A stretch of 64,000 nucleotides of DNA from an uncultured Thermoguttaceae bacterium (GTDB taxonomy: Bacteria; Planctomycetota; Planctomycetia; Pirellulales; Thermoguttaceae), in contig CALFBP010000039.1 of assembly GCA_937951625.1 (NCBI GenBank), forward strand, positions 1 through 64,000, in the 5' to 3' direction. Below the pieces are notes generated by a model. That model searched no databases, was not told the DNA's origin, and saw only the letters and a program-made list of their open reading frames with translations. This document shows positions 19,875-29,915 of the stretch, in pieces. Each line of letters starts with the position of its first letter. Position 1 is the stretch's first letter. A program made the translations under genes and the position numbers.

Positions 19875-20039
19875 CACACGCCGGTGGTTCTGTTTCCGCT
19901 TCGCTTCGAAACGACGCCGAGAACGCCCCATGGCGCCGCTTCGGAGCTGCATCGCGGGGACAGAATCGCGAGGAGGAGAAGGTTTCAAGGCAGAGGCATC
20001 GCTCCAAAAGTTTACAGTTCCGTTTCGAGGAGCTTCGTC

Positions 20040-23000
20040 ATGGTCCGAACATCGAACCTGAGGAACTTGAATTCAGCGATCGGGCTTTCCCAGTCGGCTT
20101 TCATCGCTTTAGTTGTTGGAGGTCTGGCGGCGGTGTCGGCAGGCACGGCAGCCACGGTTCAGGAGCGGTACTACGCCCATCCGGCGGTTCACGACCAATA
20201 TGGAGTGATCGCCCCCTGGTATCAGGGCCAGAACGGGCAGCTCGATTTCCGCATTCGCGTGGCGGCCGAGACATTGAAGCGCTATCCTTGGGTAGAACCC
20301 CCGGCCGCCGTCAGCGCAGCGCCTCATTTCGTCTTCAGCGGCCACTGGAGGATCGATTCCCAGGGCACGATCACGCCCGTGCCCATCAACGATTGGGATA
20401 ATGGCGACCTTGGCCAACGCGCGGCCTACGTCCTTTCGGCGTTGATCGATTATTATCGCTACACGGGCGATCCAGCGGCGATCGCATTGATGACTCTCCA
20501 AGCCGACGCGCTTTTGGATCATTGTTGCACGCCTTCCGATCACCCCTGGCCCAACTTCTTGATCAGCGTGCCGGTCAAAGGCAAGCCCTATGGCAAGTGC
20601 GATCCGGCTGGCATGATCCAGCTCGACATCGTGGCCGAGGTGGGCCTACCGCTATTGAGGGCGTATCAGATCACCGGCAATAAGCGGTGGTTCGAGGCGG
20701 CCAAGCACTGGGGCGACGTGATGGCGGCCAAGCGGAACCGGTCGGGCGGGGCCCCCTGGGGACGCTATGCCAATCCCGAGTCCGCCCCTTGGAAAGATGT
20801 GCAGCAGACCGGCGGTGTGGTGTTCTTAGCCTATTTTTTCGATGAGTTGATCCGGTTGGGCCACCTGGGAACGAACAACGAGATCGTTCAGGCCCGGGAT
20901 GCGGCCCAAGCATACCTCCGCGATACACTCTTACCCGCCTGGACCGTCAACGACACTTGGGGCCGCAATTACTGGGATTGGAACAACCCCGTGCAGGCCG
21001 AAAACGTGACCGAATTCGCCGCTCGGTACTTGATGGATAACCAACAGGCGTTTCCCAACTGGCGAAATGACGTGCGGAACATCCTTTCGCTTTTTCTGAA
21101 CCACACGAGCGTGGATCCCCATTCCGGCGGCGAGGTTTACAGCGGTGCTTGGGCCTTTCCCGAGTCGAGTTCTTGTTGCGGTCGGTCGTTGTGGTACGGC
21201 CCCATGGAGTTGGCGGTCGCCTTTGCCCAGTATGGCGTGGAAGCGCAAAGTCCTTGGGCTCGGGAACTTGCCCGCCGTATGCAGATTCTCGCCACCTACG
21301 ATGGCCACGAGACGGGGGTTTCGGAGGACAATATCGACGGACGTTTCGTGGTCAACGACGGCTGGTTCAAAATTGCCCACCCCATGGCCTTGAAACACCT
21401 CTTGGCCACCATCGCGTGGATGCCCGAGGAATTCGGCCCGGCCAGGGAAAATCACATCGTCCACAGCACCGCTGTGGTGCGCGACGTGTGGTATTCCGAT
21501 CCCATGGTCGAGTTTACGACCTTCGACGCCCCGGCTGGAACGATGACCACGCTCCGCCTGAAGGCCCCGCCTGAGGCCGTGATCATCCCCGATGCCGACA
21601 AAAAACTTCCACAGCACGAGCGTCTTGAACAGAACGGGTATACGGTAAAACCCTTGAGCAACGGCGACGCCATCGTGAGAATCCGGCACGACGGCATCCC
21701 ACGTCTGATAGTGACGCTTCCACGCTTGGCAGAGGATGGAAAACTGCTCGCCAGCGCTACCCCGAGCGAGCCCCAGGCCCGGCCTCTTCCGTTGCAAGGG
21801 AATTGGACGGAAGAGGGGACGTATCGGGTCAGCGACCAGGCCGGGGCCACGGTCAACGTGGAATTCGAGGGGAACCAAGTTCGCGTGCTCGGCAATACCG
21901 GCCCGGATGGCGGATTGGCCGAGATTGAACTCGATGGCGTAAAGCAACGTGTGGGGATCGACTGCTGGAATCCCGTCGCCCGGCGAGGCGTGTTGTACTA
22001 TCGCAATGGTTTGCCCAACGGCCGACATAGCCTCACGATTCGCGTCTTGGGCAAAAAGAATCCAGTCTCGTCGGGCGCCCGGGTCTATCTGAGTAGCGTG
22101 GAGTGGTCGGCGGCCACCGGGACCAGCGGCTTTGGCGAGGGTGGCGGTCCGACCGATGCCCAACGCATGGTCTTCGGCTATCCGGGCCGCGAGGACATCA
22201 AAGATTCAATGGGGAACTGGTGGCGGCCTGGCACCGAGTTTGTCGTTCGCTTGGGTGCAGGCGCCGATAGCGTAGCGCAGGCTTGGTGGACCACGCCAGT
22301 CGCCCAGGCCATCGCGGGGACTCCGGACCCCGACCTCTACCGCTACGGCGTTTACGGGAAAGAATTGATCGTCAATGTGACCGTCGGGCCTGGCAAGTAT
22401 CACGCCCGCCTCAAATTTGCTGCTGCCCGCGGCCTCGATACCAACCGCAACCACATCACGCTCTCGATCAACGGTCGGGAAGTGGTCCGAAAGATGGACG
22501 TCATGGCCACGGCGGGCGGGCCGAATCGAGCCGTGGACCTGGTGTTCAACGACCTCGAACCCCGCAACGGCGTCATCGATTTCCGTTTCGTGGGAAGCAA
22601 CCCAAACTCCGCAAACGCCGGGGTGGCTTTCGTCCAAGCCCTTGAAGTTGGACCGGGCGACGGCGGCACAGGCGCGACGCCGGTTAGCGTCGCTCACGGC
22701 AACCTCTTACGCAATCCGAGTTTCGAGACCTGGGACACGCAAGCCGCTAGCGGTCTGCCGGCTTCGTGGAAGTCCACGGGCGATGGGGCCTTGGCCCAGC
22801 GCGAGACGGCGGCGGCCAAAGTCTTGGATCGACCCGCTTTCGTAATCGCCGACACCGAGGCGGTGCGGATCGTCGGTAAAGGCCGCTGCCGACTGAGCCA
22901 AGAGGTCGTCGTGCGGCCGTCGGCCAACTACCGAGCCTCGGTGGTGGTAAAGACCTGGGATGCCGGTGATGATTCGGGCCGCCCTTCCAGCGATGTGGCA

Positions 23001-24017
23001 GCCGTGGTTGTGGAGGAAATGGACGCGGAAGGCAACGTCATCGCCCAGAGCTCGGAGGTGGCGAAAAGCCCGGAAGCGTATCTCTCCCTGACGCTCACCA
23101 CCAAGCCCAACACAGCCAAGCTCCGCTTCGCGCTGGATAGCGTTCAGCACTCCGATCCCGGGCACGGTGGCGTCACTTTCGACGCCTGCGTGCTCGACGG
23201 CCCGCCGGCCCCGGCTTCGCTCGTGGGCACCGTGGTGGACGAACGAAACAACCCCGTGGCCGGCGCCTTGGTCACGGCCCAGGGGCGATCGGTATTGACG
23301 GGCGCGGACGGGAGGTTCGAGATTTCGGGTTTCGAAGACCTAGCCATCGTTTCACTGCAAGCCGCCAAGCAAGGCCACTACCCCCTGGCCCGAGTGGTTC
23401 AGTTGAATGCCGGCGAGAATCGTTTGGAGCTGACTCTGGCGCCCCTGCCTACGAGCAATTTGTTGCTCAACGGGGGCTTTGAAGAGGGCTTTGCCGCAGC
23501 GCGGAGCATGGAGCACGGCATCAGTGGCCAACGTGGTCCCTGGTCGTTTCAGTTTTCGCCTGGCGTCGCCTGCTACATCTATCCCGAGTCGATCTACACT
23601 TGGCGGCCCAAGCGAATCTTCTCGGGCAAGGAGGCGGTAAGCCACGTGACCGACGGCGGTGGCGAGCTTCGCCTTTGGCAAGACGTGGCCGTGGATCCGA
23701 ACACCGACCTGACCGCCTCCGCCTGGGTCCAAGGACTGGATGTGACGGGCCAGGGCAACGGGTTCGGGACAGCGGCCACCGATTTTGCCGGTTTGCTGAT
23801 CGAGGAATTCGATGTCCAAGGCCAAATCGTTCGTCAACACGAAAAGGTAGGCATCCGCAAGGCGACTTCCGACTTCGAGCGAGTGGCTTTGCATTTTCGC
23901 ACCGCCCCCACGACGGTGAGAGTTCGTTTCACGCTTTACAGCCACATCGGTTGCATCTGGCAGCAAGGCGCGGCAATCTTCGACGAGTGCGTGTTGGAAA
24001 AGACTCCCCAAAAGTGA
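20040..24017 (+). CDS. 1325-aa exported carbohydrate-type multidomain protein
   Basis: A signal peptide (about 1-38, ending AGTAATV) is followed by a predicted alpha/alpha-toroid region (about 60-520) with hairpin-like pairs such as LGQRAAYVLSALIDYYRYTG, as in glycoside hydrolases and lyases that process unusual glycans. A beta-sandwich (about 585-700), a malectin-like domain (about 710-870), a CBM4/9-like module (about 885-1060, LLRNPSFE), a carboxypeptidase-regulatory-like Ig fold (about 1065-1140, GTVVDERNNPVAGALV) and a last CBM-like module (LLLNGGFE) follow. The ATG has GAGGAG upstream; the frame opens at 19884. Catalytic residues cannot be assigned. It probably binds and degrades polysaccharide outside the cytoplasm. 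Confidence 0.85.
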   Translation: MVRTSNLRNLNSAIGLSQSAFIALVVGGLAAVSAGTAATVQERYYAHPAVHDQYGVIAPWYQGQNGQLDFRIRVAAETLKRYPWVEPPAAVSAAPHFVFSGHWRIDSQGTITPVPINDWDNGDLGQRAAYVLSALIDYYRYTGDPAAIALMTLQADALLDHCCTPSDHPWPNFLISVPVKGKPYGKCDPAGMIQLDIVAEVGLPLLRAYQITGNKRWFEAAKHWGDVMAAKRNRSGGAPWGRYANPESAPWKDVQQTGGVVFLAYFFDELIRLGHLGTNNEIVQARDAAQAYLRDTLLPAWTVNDTWGRNYWDWNNPVQAENVTEFAARYLMDNQQAFPNWRNDVRNILSLFLNHTSVDPHSGGEVYSGAWAFPESSSCCGRSLWYGPMELAVAFAQYGVEAQSPWARELARRMQILATYDGHETGVSEDNIDGRFVVNDGWFKIAHPMALKHLLATIAWMPEEFGPARENHIVHSTAVVRDVWYSDPMVEFTTFDAPAGTMTTLRLKAPPEAVIIPDADKKLPQHERLEQNGYTVKPLSNGDAIVRIRHDGIPRLIVTLPRLAEDGKLLASATPSEPQARPLPLQGNWTEEGTYRVSDQAGATVNVEFEGNQVRVLGNTGPDGGLAEIELDGVKQRVGIDCWNPVARRGVLYYRNGLPNGRHSLTIRVLGKKNPVSSGARVYLSSVEWSAATGTSGFGEGGGPTDAQRMVFGYPGREDIKDSMGNWWRPGTEFVVRLGAGADSVAQAWWTTPVAQAIAGTPDPDLYRYGVYGKELIVNVTVGPGKYHARLKFAAARGLDTNRNHITLSINGREVVRKMDVMATAGGPNRAVDLVFNDLEPRNGVIDFRFVGSNPNSANAGVAFVQALEVGPGDGGTGATPVSVAHGNLLRNPSFETWDTQAASGLPASWKSTGDGALAQRETAAAKVLDRPAFVIADTEAVRIVGKGRCRLSQEVVVRPSANYRASVVVKTWDAGDDSGRPSSDVAAVVVEEMDAEGNVIAQSSEVAKSPEAYLSLTLTTKPNTAKLRFALDSVQHSDPGHGGVTFDACVLDGPPAPASLVGTVVDERNNPVAGALVTAQGRSVLTGADGRFEISGFEDLAIVSLQAAKQGHYPLARVVQLNAGENRLELTLAPLPTSNLLLNGGFEEGFAAARSMEHGISGQRGPWSFQFSPGVACYIYPESIYTWRPKRIFSGKEAVSHVTDGGGELRLWQDVAVDPNTDLTASAWVQGLDVTGQGNGFGTAATDFAGLLIEEFDVQGQIVRQHEKVGIRKATSDFERVALHFRTAPTTVRVRFTLYSHIGCIWQQGAAIFDECVLEKTPQK

Positions 24018-24313
24018 ACAGCAAGGCTCGCGAAGCCCCGCGCGGCGCGGATGGCCATGCTCGCGGCGAATGCCAGGCCGTTTTCCGTCCCAAGACTTCA
24101 CTCTCACGGGGTCGTTCGCTATGATCCCAGAGACGGGCAAACTAGGCCGGAAGGGAAACCAGTCCCGGTGGTGAAGCTTGGCCTCCGCCAATCGGCGGTC
24201 CCATGACTTGGTGGTCCGATCCGCGATTCGAGGGTTTCGCCTCGAAGTTGGAACCGAGCTGCGGCACGATGTCCTTAGGCCCTTGCCGCCGTGCTTCGGA
24301 AAGGAGCAAGCCC

Positions 24314-25228
24314 ATGAATCTCGAAGAACTCTTGACCCGCACTCGAAGCATCCGGCGTTTCCGTCAGGAACCGGCGGTCGAGGAAAAGACCTTGATCGAG
24401 TTGGTTTCGCTCACCCGACTGTGTGGATCGGCAGGGAACCGTCAACCGCTGAAGTATGTACTCTCATGCGATCCGGAGCGGAATCGGGCCATCTTTGCTC
24501 ATCTGCGTTGGGCGGCCGCGCTTCAAGACTGGCCTGGCCCGGCCGAAGGCGAGCGGCCCACGGCCTACATCGTCATCGTCGGCGACACGCGGATTGCCAA
24601 GGACTTTCACTGCGATCACGGCATTGCCGCCCAGACGATCCTCCTGGGGGCGACCGAGCGTGGCCTGGGCGGCTGCACGATCGCCTCGATCGACCGCGTG
24701 GGGCTGGCTCAAACCCTGAACCTCCCCACCCGTTACGAGATCCTGCTGGTGCTGGCCCTCGGCGTTCCCGGAGAGACTGTCGTGTTGGAGCACGGCACGA
24801 GTCCAGACAATGTACCTTATTGGCGTGACGCCGACGGCGTGCATCACGTACCCAAACGGGCCGTTGAAGAGTTGATCCTGCGGCTTCCTGAGAAATCTTT
24901 GACCGACGAAGAGGGGAGTCCCCAGCCGTTGGTTTCGCTTGCCACCGAGGCCGAGGCGGCCAGCATCGTGGCGGCCTTGGCCGAACGCGGCATCGAGGCC
25001 CAGGCCTTGGAGGGCACCGCCTTCGCGGGAACGATTGGCTTGGACGGCGCGGTCCAGGTCATGGTCAAGCAAGCCGATTTGCAGCGTGCCAAGCAGGCCC
25101 TCGAAGAATTGCAAAAGGGAGCCAGCGATCTGGATTGGTCGGAGGTCGACGTCGGCGAGGCGGAGGAAAACGGCGAGGCGGAGGAATACAACGACGAAAA
25201 CCAACGTGCCACCGACGAGAAATCGTAG
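24314..25228 (+). CDS. Nitroreductase-family protein fused to a DUF2007-like domain
   Basis: Residues 1-185 form a nitroreductase domain: RTRSIRRFRQEP and SAGNRQPLKYV bind FMN phosphate and ring, and GLGGCTIASID completes the site. Such enzymes reduce nitro or quinone compounds with NAD(P)H. After a short linker, about 205-275 (SLATEAEAASIVAALAERGI, then VQVMVKQADLQRAKQALEEL) resembles DUF2007, a small putative signal-transducing fold usually encoded alone. An acidic tail follows. One uninterrupted frame covers both. The ATG at 24314 has AAGGAG 7-8 bp upstream. The next gene is mobA, but the 160-bp gap gives little operon evidence. Confidence 0.85.
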   Translation: MNLEELLTRTRSIRRFRQEPAVEEKTLIELVSLTRLCGSAGNRQPLKYVLSCDPERNRAIFAHLRWAAALQDWPGPAEGERPTAYIVIVGDTRIAKDFHCDHGIAAQTILLGATERGLGGCTIASIDRVGLAQTLNLPTRYEILLVLALGVPGETVVLEHGTSPDNVPYWRDADGVHHVPKRAVEELILRLPEKSLTDEEGSPQPLVSLATEAEAASIVAALAERGIEAQALEGTAFAGTIGLDGAVQVMVKQADLQRAKQALEELQKGASDLDWSEVDVGEAEENGEAEEYNDENQRATDEKS

Positions 25229-25390
25229 CATCCGGCAAGCGCGTGATAGCCCTACCGCACCGCGAACGACATAGCAGGCCATCAAGAAGCGCGACTGCGG
25301 CCGCTCCATGCGATTCTCTTGTCCCAAGTTCAACTCATCGCAAGAGCAACGTTCCGCGGAAGGCTGCCTGCGTTTATTCACCGTTGAGTT

Positions 25391-26032
25391 ATGGGCGAAG
25401 CCCGGTTGATGAACATCGAGTCTCCGGCAAAAGCGGGCGGAATCGTGCTTTGCGGCGGAAACAGCCGGCGCATGGGCCAACCGAAGCACCTGTTGCCGTT
25501 CGGGCCGGAATTGATGCTGCATCGGGTGTTGCGTCTGGTCAGTCAGGCGGTTCAGCCTGTCGTCCTCGTCGCGGCGCCTGGCCAACTCCTACCAGATCTG
25601 CCGGACGCTTTTCCGGTGGTTTACGATCGCCGACCCGGTGTGGGGCCGCTGGAAGGAATCGCCGCGGGATTGGCCCGGCTGGCGGGCGAAGTCGACTTGG
25701 CTTTCGTGACCGGATGCGACGCGCCGCTTTTGCGACCGGCGTTCATTCGCCGCTTGATCGAGTTGGCCGAGGGCTGGGAAATCGTCGTGCCGCACGCCGG
25801 CGGATTCGATCATCCCTTGGCAGGCGTGTATCGGACGCGGGTTTTGCCGGTGGCCGAATCGCTGCTCGCGTCGGGCCAAGTCCGGCCTGCCTTCCTTTTC
25901 GACCATGTTCCCACACGGCGCGTCCTGCCCGAGGAACTCGCCTGTGTCGATCCCGAATTGGAAAGCCTCGTCAATCTCAACCGGCCCGAGGACTACGCCG
26001 CGGCGTTGAAGAAACTCGCCCAAGTCGGGTAA
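25391..26032 (+). CDS. mobA: Molybdenum cofactor guanylyltransferase
   Basis: The 213-aa protein shows the MobA nucleotide-binding start LCGGNSRRMGQPKHLLPFG (about 19-37), GPLEGIAAGLARL, the metal-site block FVTGCDAPLL and the C-terminal VNLNRPEDY. MobA joins GMP to molybdopterin to make the bis-MGD cofactor of molybdoenzymes in the cytoplasm. The ORF begins at ATG 25391; an ATG at 25409 would also keep the whole domain. No other molybdenum gene is nearby. A related nucleotidyltransferase, such as a MocA-type cytidylyltransferase, is less likely. Confidence 0.85.
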   Translation: MGEARLMNIESPAKAGGIVLCGGNSRRMGQPKHLLPFGPELMLHRVLRLVSQAVQPVVLVAAPGQLLPDLPDAFPVVYDRRPGVGPLEGIAAGLARLAGEVDLAFVTGCDAPLLRPAFIRRLIELAEGWEIVVPHAGGFDHPLAGVYRTRVLPVAESLLASGQVRPAFLFDHVPTRRVLPEELACVDPELESLVNLNRPEDYAAALKKLAQVG

Positions 26033-26126
26033 GTCGTGGTGTCGGAACCGTCAAAAATGCAGTCCTTTTTTTCTCGCCGAAGCCTGCACCCGTGAAGGCA
26101 ATCCCTTTCGCTTCAACGAGCCTACG

Positions 26127-26146
26127 TCGCGGCAAAGCGGCCGCGA
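26127..26146. terminator. Hairpin between convergent genes
   Basis: TCGCGGC and GCCGCGA form a perfect 7-bp stem with a 6-nt loop in the short space between mobA and the convergent cytochrome gene. It lacks a T-tract, so it may be a factor-dependent or bidirectional stop. Confidence 0.35.
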
Positions 26147-26174
26147 TCAACTTGCCGTTCCCGCATGGCTGCCC

Positions 26175-29100
26175 TCACTTTTGGGACGGCGGTGTTTCCA
26201 GGGACCGCAGCAGTTCGATGCGGTCGAACAGGGCATCGCCGCCCATGGCGGTGGGGGCGATGCCCGTCAGCGTAAACGCGCCGAAGTCTTTCCACAGGTC
26301 GCAGGTGACGGTGGTCCATTCGGTCGGGGCCTCGGGGGCGACCTGGACGGCGGCCCAGCCTGTCGTGTTCCTGCCCGCGTAATAGCGCCGCAAAGGCCTC
26401 TCAGCCGGTGGCCATTGGCCCTCGGCGGCCAGTTCGACCATCACCCCGTGCCCGCCCAGCGATTTCCAAGCGAAGCGGAGATAGCGGAACTCGTTCGGGG
26501 CGGGGTTCTCAGCAATGCGGTACTGCCAGCCTGGAATCGCGGCGTTGGCACGTTGCAGGGGCGCTATGCGAAGCGAGGCCGTGCCCGAGTGCTTGTCGCC
26601 CGACTCCAGGCGCGCCGCGCCCTGGCCTTCGTGAAGCGCTGCCAGCAGGTCGCTTTCATCATCGAACAGCACGACCGCTGTCGGCGAGGCGGGGCCGAAC
26701 GCCTCGCGAAGGTACGCCACCAGATCCGCGAGGTCCTGCGGCGTGACTTCCTTTTCCAGGTTCTCCGGCATCATGGAACTGGTCGAGGCCGCCATTTGCT
26801 CGATGTCCTTGCGAAGAATCACCTCGTCCACCGCGTTTTCCTTGCGGAGCGTGACGCTGGTGGCGGTCTCCGCGGCCAGCACGCCAGTAAAGATCCTCCC
26901 GTCCTCCGTGATGACCGAATACTGGTTATATCCGGCCGTGATCTGGTTGCTAGGTTCGAGCACGTCGGAGACGAGCATCTCGTCCGAGCGGCGCGTGCTG
27001 GAGGAGAGGTCCGGGCCGACGGCGAACCCCTTGCCCTCGGCCTGGTGGCACTTGGAGCAATGCTTCTCGAAGACTTGTCTGCCGTGGGCGGTGTTGCGAG
27101 GGTTGGCCAGGGCGGCGAGGTAGCGGGCCATGACTTCCCGCCGATCGTTACTCTCCGCGGCGGCCCCCAAGATCGCCCTGGCCCGCTGCCGGATCTGTGG
27201 ATTCGGGTTCTCCAGAAGCTGGGCACGGCGGATCGGCTCCAGGCCCGCCAGGGGAATCTTCTTGGCTTCCAAGGCGTCGAGCAAAGCGGGCAGGCGGTTC
27301 TGGCGGCTGAAGACCGCGTCGATCACTGCGGCCTGGATTTTGGGTGTACTGCTTGCCCAAATGCCGAGCAGAACTTCGGCCGCGCGGGGATCCTCGGACG
27401 AGGCGACGGCCCGGATGGCGGCAAGTTGAATCTCCAGCGGCTGGCGCCAATCGAGGAGCTTCGTCACCGTGGCCTCCAGTTCGGCCAGGGGGCTTCCGGC
27501 CAACAACCCAATTGCGTCGAGTCGTTCCGCGACCCCTTGCGAATCGTCGAGGGCCAGCTTCGCTGCCGAGGCGAAGGCGGCCTGCATCTCCGGCGACGAA
27601 CGGAGCTGGACGCGACCGGCAATGGCCAGGGCGAGTTCGGCGACTTTCGGCTGAGGGTGGGCCAGGAGGCCGCGCAAGGCAAGCTGCCCGGCTCCCAGCT
27701 CCACCGCTTGCGACCTCGAGCGCTTCAGCCCTTCCAAGAGTCCGGCAAGCGCGGCGATCTGAAGCGACGCGGCATCTTCGCCCGAAACTGCGGCCACGGC
27801 CTCCAACACGCGGCTCAACTCCACATCGCGGTGCCGGGCCCCGACGATCGAGGCCAAAGCCGGAATCAGCGCGCGGCCCTGTCCCGCTTCCGAGGGACGG
27901 CGGAGGATCGAAGTCAGGAGTTCGGTTGACGATTCCGACGCCGAGCTGAGGATGGCGGCCTGGATCCAGCGGTCGGCGCCGTGCCGGGCCGCGATCTGCT
28001 TGAGCGTCTGGACGGCCCGAGGGTCCGCGGTCGTCCCCAGCGTCAGGGCGGCCTGGAGCAGGACCCGCGGGTGTGGATCGCTAGCCAGCGCCACGGTCTT
28101 TTCCAACACGCGAGGCTCTTTGTCGAGCCACGGCTCGGCCAAGGCCAAGGCGTGCATTCGCACGGCGAAGTGCGGATCGTCAAGGGCCGCCAGCAGCAAC
28201 GGTGGGTCAATCGCCTGGAGGCCTTCGAGCGTGTACAAGGCATGAAGCCGGGCCTGGGGCAATTTGCCTTCGCGAACCACCGCTGCCGCAAGCGGCAGGG
28301 CGGTTTTTTCGCCCCGTTCCACCAGGAGCCGTTGGGCCGTGCGACGCCGCCACCACGTGGGACTGGAAAACTCGGCGACCAATTGCTCGGTGGTGGCGGC
28401 TGTCAGGTCGGGGCATGTGGCGCGTCGTGGCGGAACGGCGACGGCGGCCTTGCCTTCGGACGAAGCGGCGGAGCCGCCTTTCATCGGGGCAGGCAGGCTC
28501 GTCTCGGCCACGATCCGCCAAATCCGCCCCTTGTCAGCCCCGGCCACCAGCGACTCGATGTAGATCTGCTGCAACCACCGCGGGATCGCCGAGTAGTCCT
28601 CGATGATCGCCCGGTACATGTCCACCACGTACAGCGCCCCATCAGGGCCGGTCGTCAGGTTCACCGGCCGGAACCATTGCTCGGTCGAGGTGAGGAACTC
28701 TTTTTGCTCCTCGCCCTGGGCGCGTCTAACGGCGTACAAGACGCCGTCGGGCGTAAGCAGGCAGCGGTGGATCAAGTTCTGCGCGTTGTCGACGCTGAAA
28801 TGGTTGCCGTAGTATTCCGCCGGAAATTGGTCGCCAAGGTAGATCGTCTGGCCGCTGGCCGCGGTGAAGAAGCCGTTGGCCGTGGCCTCGGCCACGCCAT
28901 AGAACCGGACCCAAGCCGGGTCTTTGCTCCGCGCCAACCGCCACGGATCCGGCTGGCTTGTGGGAAACAACCGCGCCGGGTGGCCGTAGGTCGAGATGTT
29001 GACCACGGCATCCGGGGCCGCGTAGTAGGGGTTGCGGACCATCGCCCGGTACGGAAGCGGAGCGACAAACAGGGCGTGCTGCTGGTTGGTCACCAGGAAT

Positions 29101-29915
29101 CGATCTCCCCAATCATCGATTGCCAAACCAAAACCGCTCACCGAGCCACTGGTCGGCTCCAAGGCGCTGCCATCAGATTTGAAGCGAAACGTGGTCGAGG
29201 GGAGGGACAATTCCTGGGGCAGCGCCGGGCCGCGAATCGTGCCCCCGCTTTGAATCCCATTGGCCGCGTAAATCCAGTTATCCAGCCCCCAACGAGGATT
29301 GTTGATCCGCGACCAAAGTTCATACACCCCAAAACCCGTGAACAACTTCTCCTGAACCTCCGCCTTGCCGTCGCCGTCGCGGTCGGCCAGAAAAAGGATG
29401 TCGGGCGCGCACAGGACGATGACCCCATCGCGGGCAGCGACTACGCCGTAACACGGCGGCAGGCGGTCGGCCCAGACCGTCATTCGGTCCATGCGACCAT
29501 CGCCGTCGGTGTCTTCCAGGAGTTTCACGGTGCCGTACTGGTTCTCGGCGGCCATCTTGGCGGCCTCGGGGGTGGCCGGGATTCGCCGCACGGCCTTGTC
29601 GAGCACGCCCGTCTTGTTCAACTCGAGAACGTCGAGATAGCCCTCGAGGTTGTAGCCATGGATTTCACAAACGAAGATGCGGCCCCGGGCGTCGAAATCC
29701 ATGGCCACCGGGTCGGCCAGCAGCGGTTCGGCCGCTACCAGCTCGACGCGGAACCCCTTGGGGAGTTGAAAACGCTTTACGCTTTCCTCCGCCGGTAGCG
29801 GTTGCGGGGCATCGGTCGCTAGGGGAATCTGACCGACGCTCCGCCCGGCTGCAAACGCCAGCCCCAGGACCAAGACGACCCCCCTGAAACCTGAGCAGCC
29901 GATCAAGGACTGCAT
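26175..29915 (-). CDS. PVC-type heme-binding CxxCH membrane-bound dehydrogenase family protein
   Basis: This 1246-aa protein has a signal peptide (hydrophobic run about 8-26) and an N-terminal propeller-like region typical of the PVC 'membrane-bound dehydrogenase' family (QLPKGFRVELVAAEPLLADP, then VYVVDMYR type blocks). A HEAT-like helical middle follows (about 520-950). The c-type cytochrome motif HCSKCH (genomic about 27050-27065) covalently binds heme in the periplasm. The C-terminal 150 residues look like a jelly-roll. ATG 29915 is chosen because the hydrophobic leader directly follows; the frame extends to 30005. It probably acts as an exported redox enzyme or electron carrier for an unknown organic substrate. 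Confidence 0.9.
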   Translation of the reverse strand: MQSLIGCSGFRGVVLVLGLAFAAGRSVGQIPLATDAPQPLPAEESVKRFQLPKGFRVELVAAEPLLADPVAMDFDARGRIFVCEIHGYNLEGYLDVLELNKTGVLDKAVRRIPATPEAAKMAAENQYGTVKLLEDTDGDGRMDRMTVWADRLPPCYGVVAARDGVIVLCAPDILFLADRDGDGKAEVQEKLFTGFGVYELWSRINNPRWGLDNWIYAANGIQSGGTIRGPALPQELSLPSTTFRFKSDGSALEPTSGSVSGFGLAIDDWGDRFLVTNQQHALFVAPLPYRAMVRNPYYAAPDAVVNISTYGHPARLFPTSQPDPWRLARSKDPAWVRFYGVAEATANGFFTAASGQTIYLGDQFPAEYYGNHFSVDNAQNLIHRCLLTPDGVLYAVRRAQGEEQKEFLTSTEQWFRPVNLTTGPDGALYVVDMYRAIIEDYSAIPRWLQQIYIESLVAGADKGRIWRIVAETSLPAPMKGGSAASSEGKAAVAVPPRRATCPDLTAATTEQLVAEFSSPTWWRRRTAQRLLVERGEKTALPLAAAVVREGKLPQARLHALYTLEGLQAIDPPLLLAALDDPHFAVRMHALALAEPWLDKEPRVLEKTVALASDPHPRVLLQAALTLGTTADPRAVQTLKQIAARHGADRWIQAAILSSASESSTELLTSILRRPSEAGQGRALIPALASIVGARHRDVELSRVLEAVAAVSGEDAASLQIAALAGLLEGLKRSRSQAVELGAGQLALRGLLAHPQPKVAELALAIAGRVQLRSSPEMQAAFASAAKLALDDSQGVAERLDAIGLLAGSPLAELEATVTKLLDWRQPLEIQLAAIRAVASSEDPRAAEVLLGIWASSTPKIQAAVIDAVFSRQNRLPALLDALEAKKIPLAGLEPIRRAQLLENPNPQIRQRARAILGAAAESNDRREVMARYLAALANPRNTAHGRQVFEKHCSKCHQAEGKGFAVGPDLSSSTRRSDEMLVSDVLEPSNQITAGYNQYSVITEDGRIFTGVLAAETATSVTLRKENAVDEVILRKDIEQMAASTSSMMPENLEKEVTPQDLADLVAYLREAFGPASPTAVVLFDDESDLLAALHEGQGAARLESGDKHSGTASLRIAPLQRANAAIPGWQYRIAENPAPNEFRYLRFAWKSLGGHGVMVELAAEGQWPPAERPLRRYYAGRNTTGWAAVQVAPEAPTEWTTVTCDLWKDFGAFTLTGIAPTAMGGDALFDRIELLRSLETPPSQK

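Noticed and set aside
20931-22163. Minus-strand open frame of 410 residues inside the 1325-aa gene
   Set aside because: It is antisense to the exported protein and lacks any family pattern.
27981-29798. Plus-strand open frame of 605 residues inside the PVC cytochrome gene
   Set aside because: It is antisense to a clear 1246-aa protein and has Arg/Gly/His-rich composition with no motif.
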